Shown: piece by piece, positions 1 through 10,875 of the stretch
Layout of the letters: every line of letters begins with the position of its first letter
How positions within the stretch are numbered: the stretch's first letter is position 1
Assembly (NCBI GenBank): GCA_030581615.1
Contig: JAKTTT010000027.1
Location: 124,001-188,000 of the forward strand
Direction of reading: 5' to 3'
Origin: Alloascoidea africana
Taxonomy: Eukaryota > Ascomycota > Alloascoideomycetes > Alloascoideales > Alloascoideaceae
Length of the DNA stretch: 64,000 nucleotides
Made by a program: the position numbers and the translations under genes
The notes under the pieces: model-generated
Seen by the model: the letters and a program-made list of their open reading frames with translations, nothing else
Database searches by the model: none
What the model was told of the DNA's origin: nothing

Positions 1-572
1 TTTGATGGAAAAAGAGGAGGGCATGTTCCCTTCTTTGCAGCTTGGGCAGGATGGGGTGTCAGCTGATGACCCCCAACTCGTGTCGGTTCGTCACCATGTT
101 CACCTTTTCTGTGTTCTCTCATCTAGAATGTGTTTGCTTTGTTCATGTTGGATTATTCCAGCATGATCTATGTGACGATGTTTCCTTTTCGATTGTCGGG
201 TTGTCCAATGTTGTTATTGTCTTGTCCAATGTTGTTATTGTCTTGTCCAATGTTGTATTGTCTTAGACGGATGTCCAAGTAAACTTTCTTGCACAACTTG
301 CAAACGGTGCTTATCAACAGAGATGTGAACTGATTACTAGGAGGATTTTCTTCAGAAGTCTGAGTAATATTTGGAAAGATAGATATGCTTCGTAGGGCAC
401 TATGTTTTCAGCTATAAGATGTATTTTGTATGGGTGGTTCCTGATCACACGGCATGGAAAAACGAAGCGAGAAATGAAAGGTATTATGAACCTTTATACC
501 GAATCAAGTAGAAATTATTCCGGTATCAGGCAGGTATTATATTTATTATCGAGCAATTGTATACTGAATGAT
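1..572. other. intergenic / window edge, no confident gene
   Basis: Short open frames are present but none carries a recognisable motif, and no clear exon end of a gene entering from the left edge was found. The region includes a 21-nt tandem repeat at 201-262. The last part is the 3' flank of the SPO22 gene, whose stop lies at 573-575 on the minus strand. Confidence 0.5.
201..262. repeat. 21-nt tandem repeat, three copies
   Basis: The unit TTGTCCAATGTTGTTATTGTC is present at 201-221 and 222-242, followed by a third copy one base shorter at 243-262. It is a simple minisatellite with no evident coding role. Confidence 0.9.
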
Positions 573-3500
573 TTACTCTTTATTTGAGATCAGCTCCCCG
601 AATAATCGCTCTAATTTCTGTTCCAACCGTTCATTCACGAACTGAGAGAACATTATTGCCCTTTGACACCATTCACTTCCTTCTTTTTTCTGAAGAGAGC
701 TACATAATGTAAATGTTAAAACCAAAACTTGGGGTAAATTACCAAAATTTTCTGACCAACCTTATCTGAGTAACTCCATGATTCCATAGAGAAGTCGCTT
801 GGATTTGTTCGTTAGAAAAGAGCCATCGGTTTCCAATATTTTCTAACCATTGCTACCAATTGTCAATCTTACCTAGCCATAGGATTTCGTGTGGGGGGTA
901 TTGGCCCTTTGGAATCCAAACAATGCGTTAGGATACACGAAAATAAGAGAAGCAAATTTTTGGCTTCTTCGTACTTTGCCAACCCTAATTCGGGTATATG
1001 CCTGGTCAAAGACCTTGACCAATTCTGTCTCCTTCTCAGGTAACTGGAGACCATTTTCCACTGTCAATCTCGTCCATCTTGCGAGCTTCTTCAAGTCAAT
1101 ATCTTCGTTGACGACCTTATCCAGGATGAGCTAAAACAAAAAATGTGGTCAGCGAACCCTCTCCACACATTGTTTGATTGAACGTACTATTAGGTTGTTG
1201 AACCGCTCTAAATGTTTCCCCAGCGTCAGTAGCTCATTTTTGATGCTCAAAATCCTTAAAAGAACGAACCTAGTGCTGGCATTTCCGATTTTTTAGCCCA
1301 CATAATGTTTATTACAAGTTCAAAGACGGAGAGGTAAGTTTTTTGGGACAAACAGAAACATTCCTATTGGTTAGCAATATATGGTTAGTCCACTGTGAAA
1401 ACATCAAAACGGACATAGTTTAGACATGCCCTGATTAAAGATCCAAGAACCCCCCATTGATTGTTATTCAAATTCACATCAAACTGAATTAGGAGTCCAT
1501 TCCTATACAGTGTTTCTTCCTCGTGGCTCAATTTAACCGTTCCCGTTTGCTCTATCCCGTCGAAAATCATATCCCGAAATTCAATAGCCAGTTGGTCTAT
1601 GGTACGCCAGGCATTTGGATCACTGTTTGACTCTTCTGACTGTTTGAGTTCCTTGTTGGCACACAACAGTCTTAACAATGAAGAGCGTGTCTTGTACTTC
1701 CTGAAATCCTGTCGATCTGGATGATCTTCGACAGGAACAAGAGAGTAGAACTGCTCATTTTTCCTTTGTCAGTTTTTCAAATAATTTGAAAAAGAGAAAG
1801 GAATGTACCTACTTTTAATGATTCGTCTGCAAGTTTTCTCCCTTCCGAATCCAAACCCAAATTTAAACATTTGAAACCGTAGTTGAAGGATTGGACCATG
1901 AACCATTTTAATTCGTCGATGGTGAAATCCTGTTTTGTGTTCTTGGTCGGCCTCTGTATTTGTGTTGTAGTATGTGTGACTTTAAACTTGCGAATCTGTG
2001 AAGCAAGCCTACTTGCCCTCTCAAAAACTGTAATTGCCAGTTGAATATTTCTCTTCTTCTGCTCGGTCATTGTATCATTCAGATCAATCTCAGTCAAGAT
2101 CAATTTTAATGTACATTTCAATGAAGCAGTCACGTAAACAAGCTCTTCTGCTTGATCCGCTGTTGGGGGTTCATTTAGGGCATCGAGAAGCTTGAGTATT
2201 CCATGAATAATAAGGCTTGAATGGTTGTGAGTTCTAGCGAGCATGACACAGGTGGCCAAAAATTTTGTAGATTTGCTACTTTTAATTTCCGAAATCTTGT
2301 CCATACAAGCTTTGGCCTTTGTTATGTCGGGTAGCTCAAGTGAAAGATATCCTCTCATCATGTTGTACTGGGTCAATGGATGCTGTTTTGAGTCCTCGTT
2401 CATCTTGTCGAAATATTCGATGGCTCTAAGAGGCTCGTTTAAAGATAAATAGCATTCTTGAAGCTTCCTTTTTGAATTATCATGATCATTGTTAGCAAAG
2501 TAGAGAGAAAGTCATCTTTTTTACTACTCACCGAAGAATCTTCCCTCTATCCTCCAACAGGGCATCATCCGCGAATAAAATCGAATTTAAGCTCAATTCT
2601 AACCACTCGACTGCTTCTTTGAATAATCCGGCCTTCATCTTTAAACTTCCTGCGTTCCATAATAACTAAACACTTGTTAATTTGATTTACTAATGATGAA
2701 ATTGGAGGCCATACATACCGTAATTGTCGCTAGTCCAGTCTTTGTTGATATAGAATCTGAGAGTACTCTTTCAGCATCTAAGTTGTGACAGTTAGAATAT
2801 TCAACCACCAGTTCAATGCTTCTTTAATATTCCTACTCGACAAAAATTGCTGTGCATCTTTTATTCTCTCTGAGTGATCCATGGTACCTTGAACGGTGCA
2901 GATCCAAATTCTCGATACAAGAATCTTTTCCAGTTTCTCTTGGTCGGTTTCGGAGTTTAGTTTGTTTGCGAAAATGTAGTCAAAGCATCTAGCAGAACAT
3001 CGTGGGTCGGTTGATGAATGTGCGTTAATCAAAGGGTGGACTCTAGAAAAAAGAAAGCGTGAGAAAACTTTTCTTTGACGTTTTTTTGTTTTGTTTAGAG
3101 TGTATACCTATCAAAATTGTGTTTGTCTGAAACATCAATAGATGTGATCATCTTCATGAGAACTGCTTGCAACAAAATTAGAACAATTGGTCCAAAAAAA
3201 GATAAAATGAAAAAACTGATCATACTCTCCTCTTGTGATTCTAAACTAGAGTCTTGTTTCTTTTGGACCTCAAGTTTTATCTGAAACATTTCTATATTGG
3301 ATTGAAATATCTTTTTTTATTCCAAAGAACCTTGATTAATTAAAAGACCACCAAAAAAAAAAAGTGGAAAAGTTATGACCCACCCATTCAAAATCCTTTG
3401 TAACTTTTTCCGCTTCTTTTAGTGAGTCTGGGTCGGCTTTGATCAAGAGACATCGAACTAGAAACCCGTTAATTAAAGGTTGAAACCAACAAACAAAAAG

Positions 3501-4765
3501 CTGTAATGTAGAATACCAAGTAGAACAAGTGTATTAAGTATGATCATCTTTTTGTGTTTGGCCAGCTCATTTTCATTTTTAAGAGATTGCTGAGAATAGA
3601 CGATGATTTTGTTTAGCCAAAATATACACTCATCATAATCTTGTTTATCAAAAATTTTCAGACTACAGTTGAATATCACTCTACTAAATTCAATCAAAAC
3701 ATCCGACGCCAATGGGTTCTCCAATATCGGAACTTTAGAAAGAAAAAACCTTCCAAGCTTGTAATCCGATTCTTTTAGAGCCTTGATAATTTAATTTTGA
3801 TCAGTAAGAGCCATAATTAAAGAAGTAAATAAATGGAGCGTACCACTACTGAGGATGAAATGTAGAATTCAGTCTCTAAGAGCTGGAATTGGGCTTTCTC
3901 AGCTTCATCAAATCCATCAGACATTTTGGAAATCTCTGAAAAGTAGTACTCAGCACGATCCTGAGATTTCTTTGCAAGATCTACAAAATCATCGTCTGAT
4001 TTAACTGTTAGCTGGTGATCTTAAGCCAGTTTACACTCCCACATTTTGTGTGAGTAATTACCAAGACAAGTATTTATTGTCTTTGAAAGACACTTGAAAA
4101 GTCGAAATTTGTCTGTATTATCAACGGTTAGCTTAGTGATGCCGCAATGAGACGATAAATAACTTTACATACTGGATATGCTTTTGACCATCGATTCATG
4201 AAGTTCAAGCATCAACACAGCGAATATCTTCACTATATGTTCTTTGGTAAGTATGGTTTCATAACAAAACAAATTAGCGCGATCTCAGATCTAACCTTCA
4301 CAAAGAGTTTTTTTATCAATTCCCACATCTTGTCGAGAAATTAGAGTTACACTATTCCACAAAGAGGATCCTATTGAAAACGGATTGGTTTGTGGGTGTC
4401 AATTAGATGTGCAAAAATAAGAAATACGCGACCACAGCACCATTTACCAGCATAATCTAACGATGCAGCCAGCTTCTCGTTCTTATCAGGAGAAGATGTC
4501 ATTCTGCGTCTTGATTTAATTATCGATTCAGCCATCGGTATCAGAGAATGGAATTGGAAATCTAAGCTCTGGATTCTTTCACTTGTCTCTTCCAGGCTTT
4601 TTACAGTTTGCAGTTCCTTCACTGTCGAGGTTGCCACCTCTTTTTGGAATTAACTTTGTTAGACCTGTGTGGTCTAATCTGTGCTTATGTTTCTGATTCT
4701 GTTTCTTTACCTATGAATTCCAAGATGGTCTTTTCCGTTCCTTCATTGGATTCTCTGCTTGTCAT
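573..4765 (-). CDS. SPO22: SPO22/ZIP4-like meiotic TPR protein, about 19 exons
   Basis: Spo22/Zip4 (TEX11 in animals) is a tetratricopeptide scaffold of the synapsis initiation complex that promotes meiotic crossovers. The Spo22 signature is visible as LLWNAGSLKMKAGLFKEA near 2660-2610, followed by helical repeats; an N-terminal SSLWN block lies at 4370-4340. My exons, all phase-consistent: 4765-4711, 4639-4448, 4370-4296, 4241-4173, 4112-4062, 3980-3844, 3781-3517, 3457-3384, 3280-3226, 3165-3108, 3042-2837, 2777-2719, 2665-2532, 2467-1813, then 1753 onward. Downstream come an exon at 1130 to about 975, one from 852 to about 743, and the last at 699-573. Between 1753 and 1131 the structure is uncertain: one or two exons lie there, the last ending with a GTACGT donor. 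The start ATG at 4765 opens a 55-nt exon joined by a GTAAAG donor; no in-frame ATG lies at the head of exon 2. The gene is divergent from the TMEM135-type gene across 217 bp. Confidence 0.8.
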
Positions 4766-4982
4766 TCTGTCTATTCCCAAAGGTGCAAAGTAGAAAGATG
4801 GTATAGAAACAACATCAGTGCTGTGATGGGAATCACAATCTTATTTTCGGTTTTTGCCTGCTTTACCGCCCGTGGCTCATAACCTCTTACCACAACCACA
4901 AACCACGTGACTCTTTTTTCCATGCTCCTCCACACAAAAACCGCACAACCATCTTTCGAAGGAAAGCAGCAAAAAAACGGGA

Positions 4983-6735
4983 ATGACTGCTCTGTCTACG
5001 TTGAGACCTGTAAAGACGTCGAGGACGCTGGAGTACGTCAGGAGGACTGTCTGTTCAGGGTATGTGAGGACGATTCCACGGATTGCTTCCACTCTTGTGT
5101 TGAAGCTTTTCAAGGCTAACCGTTTTCGGATATGAAACAACACATGATGAATGAATAACAGAGCATTCAAAGCATTTCTGATAGCATATCTCTATATCTG
5201 CATTCCCAAAATATTCAGCAAGATCAAAAATTGCATCAAGAAACATGATCTGGGGTCTCTGCGTGTGGAACTACCGAGGCTGTTGATCAAAGCACTCCAC
5301 ATCCGCAAGTTCCCCATGTTTGTGGGCTCGCTTATCGGAGGATACCATCTTCTTGAACCACTGATGAAAACGGTACTCAGACGGCAGAAACTCGAGTCCC
5401 GACCCAATCTGAAGTACTTACCCCAGGCTCTTGCAGCGTTCTTCGCAGCGATGGCGACGTTTCCTGGCTTCCAGAAGCACATGCTCACCCATAGCGTTTT
5501 CCCATCACGCGACCTCACATTCGTTCTCTTGACGAGAGCTCTTTACACGGCGGTGGCCGCTGGTCTCGGGCATAGAATTCCCAAATGGTTCGGCTCCATG
5601 GGCAACGTTCTATTCTTCACTTGCTGCTCTTTCCCCATCATGTTTTGCTGGTTTCTGTATCCCGAGCGCTTACCGCCTGCGTATAGGCTGTGGATCACCA
5701 AAGCCGCGCATCCTTTAGACGACGAGCTGGTCGAGGCTCTGAGACTGATTCACCATGGCAAGATCTCGTATGGCAAAGTGAGCAAGGACTGTAAGATATT
5801 GCAGCCACTATGCACCAAATACGGTCTGGATCCTGTTTTGGGAGACATTTCAGTGGTAAGGAAATATTAGATTCGAGCAAAACAGAACAATGAAGAAATA
5901 TCTCTAACTCTTGGTTTCTTTTTTTGTTCAGACCAGTCCAATTCCATGTGTATTGGTGCATCAGAACGTTTCTACGAATTGCGAAATCCATGCCCTTTGG
6001 AGACTCCTTAAAGGATTTGAACGAGCCATGGCTGTAAGCAAACCACAATTACTGTCTAGACATGTCGCAAGCACAGGCTAACCTTTCATGAGGTTTTTTT
6101 TTTTTTCTAGATCTATTTACCGCTGAATTTGTTGCTGATGTTGCGATCCAAGGGACGCAAAAAGTTATCACATGTGTTGAAAAGCTCTGCCCGTTCGTCT
6201 GCCTTTCTCAGTGCTTTTATTGCTCTAAACTGGTATCCAATTTGCCTAACGCGGACCCGACTGGGCCCTCTTTTATTTCCAAATACGGAATGCGAACGGT
6301 TTGACAAGACTTTGGGCCCTGGAATTGCCAGTCTTTGCTGTGGATTGAGTATGATGCGATCTCTATTTGGGCTTCGAGAACATTTCACTAACGCTTGTTG
6401 CAGGTTCGATTTTGGAATTGCCCTCAAGACGCAGAGAACTGGCACTTTTTGGTAAGTTTTTGGCCATTGTCTTTAATACCTGGATTTGTGGCTGTGCCTC
6501 TGCCGGGCAACTACGCTTGTGATTGATGAAATATATACTGACCTTGTTCATCTATGGTATAGTGGCACCTAAAGCCCTTGGAACGCTTCTGCCGCCCACG
6601 TTGATACCCAAACTTTTAAAATTGCAACAGGTTGTTTTTGCAATTAGTTTTGCTATATTGGTTTCGTTCTCAAAACACGACCCACGGAGTGTTCCTGGTT
6701 TTTTTGGAACCGGACTCCAGGCAGTGCTCGGTTAG
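4983..6735 (+). CDS. TMEM135-family multi-pass membrane protein, six exons
   Basis: This resembles the fungal branch of the TMEM135 family: peroxisome- or mitochondria-associated multi-pass membrane proteins linked to lipid metabolism in animals, with no clear role in yeasts. Exons are 4983-5059, 5162-5855, 5932-6033, 6111-6348, 6404-6451 and 6563-6735, giving 443 residues. Donors are GTATGT, GTAAGG, GTAAGC, GTATGA and GTAAGT. CTAAC or CTGAC branch sites are visible in each intron, and every junction keeps frame. Family-like blocks are the CGAFK-type entry to the first membrane segment, PCVLVHQNVS, MAIYLPLNLLL, and ELPSRRRELALFVAPKAL rebuilt across two introns. Several hydrophobic segments run along the protein. 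I chose the ATG at 4983 because its exon ends in a perfect GTATGT donor. It probably shares a bidirectional promoter with SPO22. Confidence 0.78.
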
Positions 6736-7847
6736 AATCTAGCATAGTTTTCACTTTGTACCATTTGATTTGATTTGATTTGATTTTCATAGACAGTTTA
6801 ATGGTGTATTTTTGAGCATAATCAGCCCCCTGTCTCGAGGAATGCAGGGACCCGGTAAATAAATTAGTTGCTCGGACATGGAAGCAAAATCGAGACCCCC
6901 GAGAGCACCAAGCAATCCACATAGCCACATCCCAGTGGCTATCCTAGGGACATCTCTTTGCTCGGATATGGGGGAAGACCAGTCTGGACTGATTCGAAGC
7001 CAAGTCGTAATTCCGAAAGTTTTGAAACGCAATAAAGAAGTGTGAAAGGAGATTCGGTCGGGTGCTAGCTTTGTCCTCTCCAGTTCCGGTCACTCCCTGC
7101 CAAACAGGTAGGAATGAAAGATTCAATTACAGACATGTGCCTACGAATTGCAAATTTACCAATTTCCCCATAATTTTATATATATATTTTTTTCAATTTT
7201 AAAGAGTCATGATGATGATGAGAAGAATGGTGTCACTCAGAAACATAGTTCGCTCATCTCATTATGTACAAAAAAAAGCCCGTACGCAGTACAGGCCGTA
7301 ATAAAGCCGAAATTTATCACAAAAACACAAAAACACAAAAACACAACAAAAAAAAAACCATAGGAATAAGCTGTATCTAATATAGGCGTATGAAGGAAAT
7401 AGCTATAGAAATTGATTCTCTAGTTACTTTCAAACTGGTTGAACCTTTTTCCCATCTTCTAGTTCCAAGAATTGGCTAAAAGGAGAAGAAAATAAAATTC
7501 GGATTCGGCAGAAAGGTAAGAAAGAGAAACCAAAAAAAATAACGGCGTTAAAGTGAAAGAAAAAATCATAGCAGGATTTGAGTCTGCACGTTGAAGAAGA
7601 ATCCGAAAAAGGTAAGGCTATGGCTCTCTTAAAAAAAAAAAAAATTTCAAAATGCAAGGTTGTGTCGATGCAGAGTGAAAACGATCATAAAAAAACAAAA
7701 GATCCACAAAGGGTAGTCATGATCAAAAGTAGAACGGAATGAAAAAAGAGTACAGGAAAAACTGCACGGCCATTTATTGCAGCAAATAGGATAGGGAAAT
7801 TTTCCCAAAAGCGCAATGTTCCATCATCCATTCAAAAATGTCACAAG
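6736..7847. other. convergent intergenic region
   Basis: This 1.1-kb gap lies between the 3' ends of the TMEM135-type gene and the expansin-like gene. It contains a TTTGA/TTTGATT-type simple repeat near 6765-6786 and A-rich runs near 7320-7355 and 7630-7645. No coding signal is seen. Confidence 0.7.
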
Positions 7848-8978
7848 TTATGACGAGGACCAGTTCCAGGTTACGTCAACACGGCCCTCATCTTGGGTTG
7901 CGATTTCGTCAAAAGCAGCCGGACTAAGATCCAAATCTGTGGCATCACAGCCGGGACAGCTGTCTACGACCTTGACGCTGACTGATTTGCTACCTCTGTG
8001 AACATCGATGTACTGCCCGCAGTAAGGGTTGTTGTTTGAGTTTGCATTCGGTGTCTTTGCGTCAAACACAGACTTGGAAATTGCAACGATATAGTCATCG
8101 TCAGAGTTTGTTAGTCCACAGGCGCCAAGACCAGCAGCGTAGAAAGTGGCAGTACCGCTGGTATCGCCGCCTTCGCCTTCGCCTGCATCCTGATCTTCGT
8201 CTTCGCTTTCGTCACTTGATCCAGAGGAGGAAGATGAGGATGAGGATGAGGATGAGGATGAGGATGGCGATGGCTCGGGGGAAGAGCTTGTTGAAGTGGA
8301 CTCCTCGGAAGAAATTTCAACCTCTTGAGCGTTAACGGACGCTATGACCAGAGAGGTTGAAGGGGAAGGAGACGGGGTAGAAGTTGAGGTAGAAGTGGTA
8401 GATGGAGGGACGTATGTGGTAGTTGATTCGGCCTCGGAAGTAGAGCTAGTAGGTTCAGGTTCGGAAGAGGTGGTGGGTTCTTCCGAAGTAGTGGGCTCTT
8501 CAGAGGATGAAGTGGTTGGTTCAGAAGAGGTGGTAGAAGTTGGCTCTTCAGAAGTCGATGTTGAAGTTGTAGTTGGGGTTGGACTGGGAGTTGATGAGGA
8601 AGTGGTAGAGGTAGAGGTGGAAGTAGTGGTTGGCTTTTCAGAGACTTTCTCGGAAGTGGATGTTGGGGTCTCAGAAGTCTCGGAGCTAGTGGTAGATCTA
8701 GTGGTTGGACTAGCGGTAGATTTAGGTTTCGAGGAGGTTGATTCGGCGGTGGAGCTTGGCTCCGCAAGTTCAGTTTTAAGAACATCACCTTGTCTGTTAA
8801 CATAGACAACCTGAGTATTGACGAAGACCACGGTGGTGGAGGTCACAACGACGTATTCATTCACGGTGACGACAGCTCGTTTGGCGTTATTGTGACGCTG
8901 GTGTCTATGGTGCACAGGCAGAGGAGATGCCAGGGCAAGGTAGCCCGAGATCAAGCAAAGGAGTGTTGAAAAAAGCAT
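7848..8978 (-). CDS. secreted Ser/Thr-rich expansin-like (double-psi beta-barrel) protein
   Basis: This is a predicted extracellular protein of 376 residues. Residues 1-16 form a signal peptide (MLFSTLLCLISGYLAL), and a Lys-Arg pair at 33-34 suggests Kex2 processing. Residues about 70-260 are a Ser/Thr/Pro/Glu-rich, probably O-mannosylated stalk with a poly-Ser run. The C-terminal 100 residues form an RlpA/expansin-like barrel: it begins GTATFYAAGLGACG and includes NPYCGQYIDV, VKVVDSCPGC and DLDLSPAAFDEIA. Such modules bind wall polysaccharide without obvious catalysis. The start at 8978 is preferred over longer in-frame options because the signal peptide begins there. A TATAAAAG element lies about 215 bp upstream. 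The stalk is codon-repetitive, so mirror-image open frames appear on the other strand and are not genes. Confidence 0.85.
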   Translation of the reverse strand: MLFSTLLCLISGYLALASPLPVHHRHQRHNNAKRAVVTVNEYVVVTSTTVVFVNTQVVYVNRQGDVLKTELAEPSSTAESTSSKPKSTASPTTRSTTSSETSETPTSTSEKVSEKPTTTSTSTSTTSSSTPSPTPTTTSTSTSEEPTSTTSSEPTTSSSEEPTTSEEPTTSSEPEPTSSTSEAESTTTYVPPSTTSTSTSTPSPSPSTSLVIASVNAQEVEISSEESTSTSSSPEPSPSSSSSSSSSSSSSSGSSDESEDEDQDAGEGEGGDTSGTATFYAAGLGACGLTNSDDDYIVAISKSVFDAKTPNANSNNNPYCGQYIDVHRGSKSVSVKVVDSCPGCDATDLDLSPAAFDEIATQDEGRVDVTWNWSSS

Positions 8979-9190
8979 GCTAGGCAAAAGTAAAGAAAGA
9001 AGTGCAGAGTAGAACGTAACGTAACGAGACGGAACAAAAAGAGGGCCGGGGCTGGGACTTGATCGGAACCAAAGGAGTGTGAGCGGTGTACAGCTACGAT
9101 GAATTCCAGCACTGGAGGTTTGGAGAAGAGAAGAGAAGAGAAGAGAAGGACAGGGGCACGAAAACGCAAATCTCCCGGAGCCCTGCTGCC

Positions 9191-9198
9191 TTTTATAC
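9191..9198 (-). promoter_or_regulatory. TATA box of the expansin-like gene
   Basis: On the minus strand the sequence reads TATAAAAG, about 215 bp upstream of the start codon at 8978. No other TATA element as good was seen nearby. Confidence 0.5.
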
Positions 9199-9261
9199 TC
9201 GCGCTCTCCGCAGCGGCCCGGCCCATGCACGCCCGCAGATGCTCCAGAGGTGCCCCGGTGC

Positions 9262-9293
9262 CCCGGAGTACCCGGAGTGCCGGGTACTCCGGG
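9262..9293. repeat. perfect inverted repeat, 14-bp arms, 4-bp spacer
   Basis: The left arm CCCGGAGTACCCGG (9262-9275) is followed by AGTG and its exact reverse complement (9280-9293). The arms contain CGG half-sites of the type bound by dimeric Zn2Cys6 factors. It sits about 285 bp upstream of the secreted expansin-like gene and about 575 bp upstream of CSE4. Confidence 0.9.
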
Positions 9294-9869
9294 CAGTTGC
9301 TGCAGGAATGCATATGCAATGTGCAGTATGAGTCCATTGGTTTAAGTTACCCGGACACCAGCGACGGACACTAAACGGCCGCAAAAACACAAACACAAAC
9401 ACAAACACCCGTACACCTTCCGAGAAGATGGACTGTCGGAAACAATCCCATCACGTTTGCACCATTTCTCTCTCATTTCTGCTCAGTATGGAGCTATAGA
9501 TACGTATGTTTTAGAAAATAGCAGATGGCGAAAGCCCTTTGTGCATGTTGCGTTTTCTCCCGGTTTCTCTGGCTTTTGATCCTGATTTTGATTTTCACAA
9601 CATGGCTGGCTGGCTGGCTGGCTGGGGTTGAATAGACGCGTGCACTAACTTCCACCACACCTTCACAATTCATGTTTGTTGTATGGTCAAGAAACCAAAC
9701 CAAACCAAACTGATTGTTAGAGCATAATTGGACTCGCACTGACTTCTTAACGCTAGATTCTCAAGATAAAACAATACAAATCAAAAACGTAATTAATTTT
9801 AAAACTCACTGGCGCTCTTGTTCCGACATATCAAAATCTACTCCAATAGTCTGACCAGAAACAACAAAA

Positions 9870-10448
9870 ATGGCTCGTCTATCGTATACACCTTCCGTAA
9901 GAGGCAAGGGAAAGGGCAAGGGGAAAGGATCTGCTCGTGCTCGGATTGCAGAAAAAACACTGGCCACCACAAGTGCGAAAAACGCGCTTGCAAAGAAACG
10001 GCAGAGTATAGTGGAGTCTTCACGTATGTATTCTTTAACGAAAGAACGCGTTCTTTTTTTTTCAATGTCTGATATACTAAATTGGGGGATTCTTTTAGAA
10101 CCGAAATCTCAAGAAGAACGCCGTCGTCATCGTTATCACCCTGGAACAGTCGCATTGAGGGAGATTCGAAAGTATCAGAAAAACACGGATTTACTCATTC
10201 AAAAACTACCCTTTGCCAGACTTGTACGCGAGGTTGCTGACGACTTTATGAACGCCAGCATCGGGGGAAACGGACTTAGGTGGCAGAGTGTCGCGTTGCT
10301 GGCCTTACAAGAGGCATGTGAAGCCTTTCTTGTCGGTTTGTTTGAGGATACAAACTTGTTAGCACTCCATGCGAAAAGAGTCACCATTATGCAAAAGGAT
10401 ATCCAGCTCGCCCGAAGAATAAGAGGAGCATGGGGTGGATTGGGATGA
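9870..10448 (+). CDS. CSE4: centromeric histone H3 variant CENP-A/Cse4, one intron
   Basis: The product replaces H3 in centromeric nucleosomes and seeds the kinetochore. Exons 9870-10023 and 10099-10448 give 167 residues. The intron has a GTATGT donor, a TACTAA branch site and a TTTTAG acceptor. A short basic tail (Lys/Gly and Arg/Ala runs) precedes an H3 fold starting [34 protein letters not shown] marks it as CENP-A rather than H3 (Trp-Gln in place of Phe-Gln), and it ends [13 protein letters not shown]. Loop 1 reads MNASIGGNG between DDF and LRWQ, longer than in H3 (KTD) and than in S. cerevisiae Cse4 as I recall it (TTKDQD). The N-tail is much shorter than that of S. cerevisiae Cse4. The intron is 75 nt and free of in-frame stops. 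Confidence 0.93.
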   Translation: MARLSYTPSVRGKGKGKGKGSARARIAEKTLATTSAKNALAKKRQSIVESSRMYSLTKERVLFFSMSDILNWGILLEPKSQEERRRHRYHPGTVALREIRKYQKNTDLLIQKLPFARLVREVADDFMNASIGGNGLRWQSVALLALQEACEAFLVGLFEDTNLLALHAKRVTIMQKDIQLARRIRGAWGGLG

Positions 10449-10875
10449 TAAATATATGGATGCCTAACTTTTGTTTTTCATGTTTGTTTTGTTTTGTACA
10501 ATAGATATAAGTTTTTAAAAAACACTACACTAGTACTATAAAACTGATTGCAATTTGAGAAAGTAAGAAAAGCAAAGGTCTAAAGCAAATGCAAAGCGTA
10601 CTAAAAAGAAAGAGATTTTGAATATAAAAAGCAACTGATTCAAATACAGTCCTATGCAATATAATCCGAGCTGAACCCATGCAAATAAAACATATATCAC
10701 AAGCAAAAGAAGAAAAGAAAAGCAGAGAAAATCAAAAGCAAAAAAAAAGGAACTATCCTGTTTTCTGAAACCGTACCTGTGAATGACCCAGAAATCAAAT
10801 GTCATAACAAATCAAAACATTTTTGATCCCATGCTACATAAAAACAATACCACCACTTTCGTCAGTCAATAAAAA
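10449..10875. other. convergent 3' region, AT-rich
   Basis: This 427-bp gap between the ends of CSE4 and the SFP1-like gene is A-rich and has no recognisable gene. Confidence 0.7.

Larger units (their letters stand above)
8979..9869. other. divergent promoter region, expansin-like gene / CSE4
   Basis: This 0.9-kb region holds a GAGAA-type simple repeat (about 9123-9149), a GC-rich core with the inverted repeat at 9262-9293, a CAAACA run near 9388-9407 and a GGCT repeat at about 9604-9626. No additional gene was recognised. Confidence 0.6.

Noticed and set aside
2778-2836. Codons SRNIKEALNWW continuing the SPO22 exon
   Set aside because: Better read as a 59-nt intron with GTAGGA donor, TCTAAC branch site and TTAG acceptor, which keeps the frame open into the next Spo22 exon.
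4877-5518. Minus-strand frames over the TMEM135-type gene
   Set aside because: The plus-strand spliced model gives family motifs and consistent phases; the antisense frames do not.
8344-8809. Long Val/Glu-rich and Pro/Leu-rich frames on both strands
   Set aside because: They are shifted or antisense readings of the repetitive Ser/Thr stalk of the expansin-like gene.
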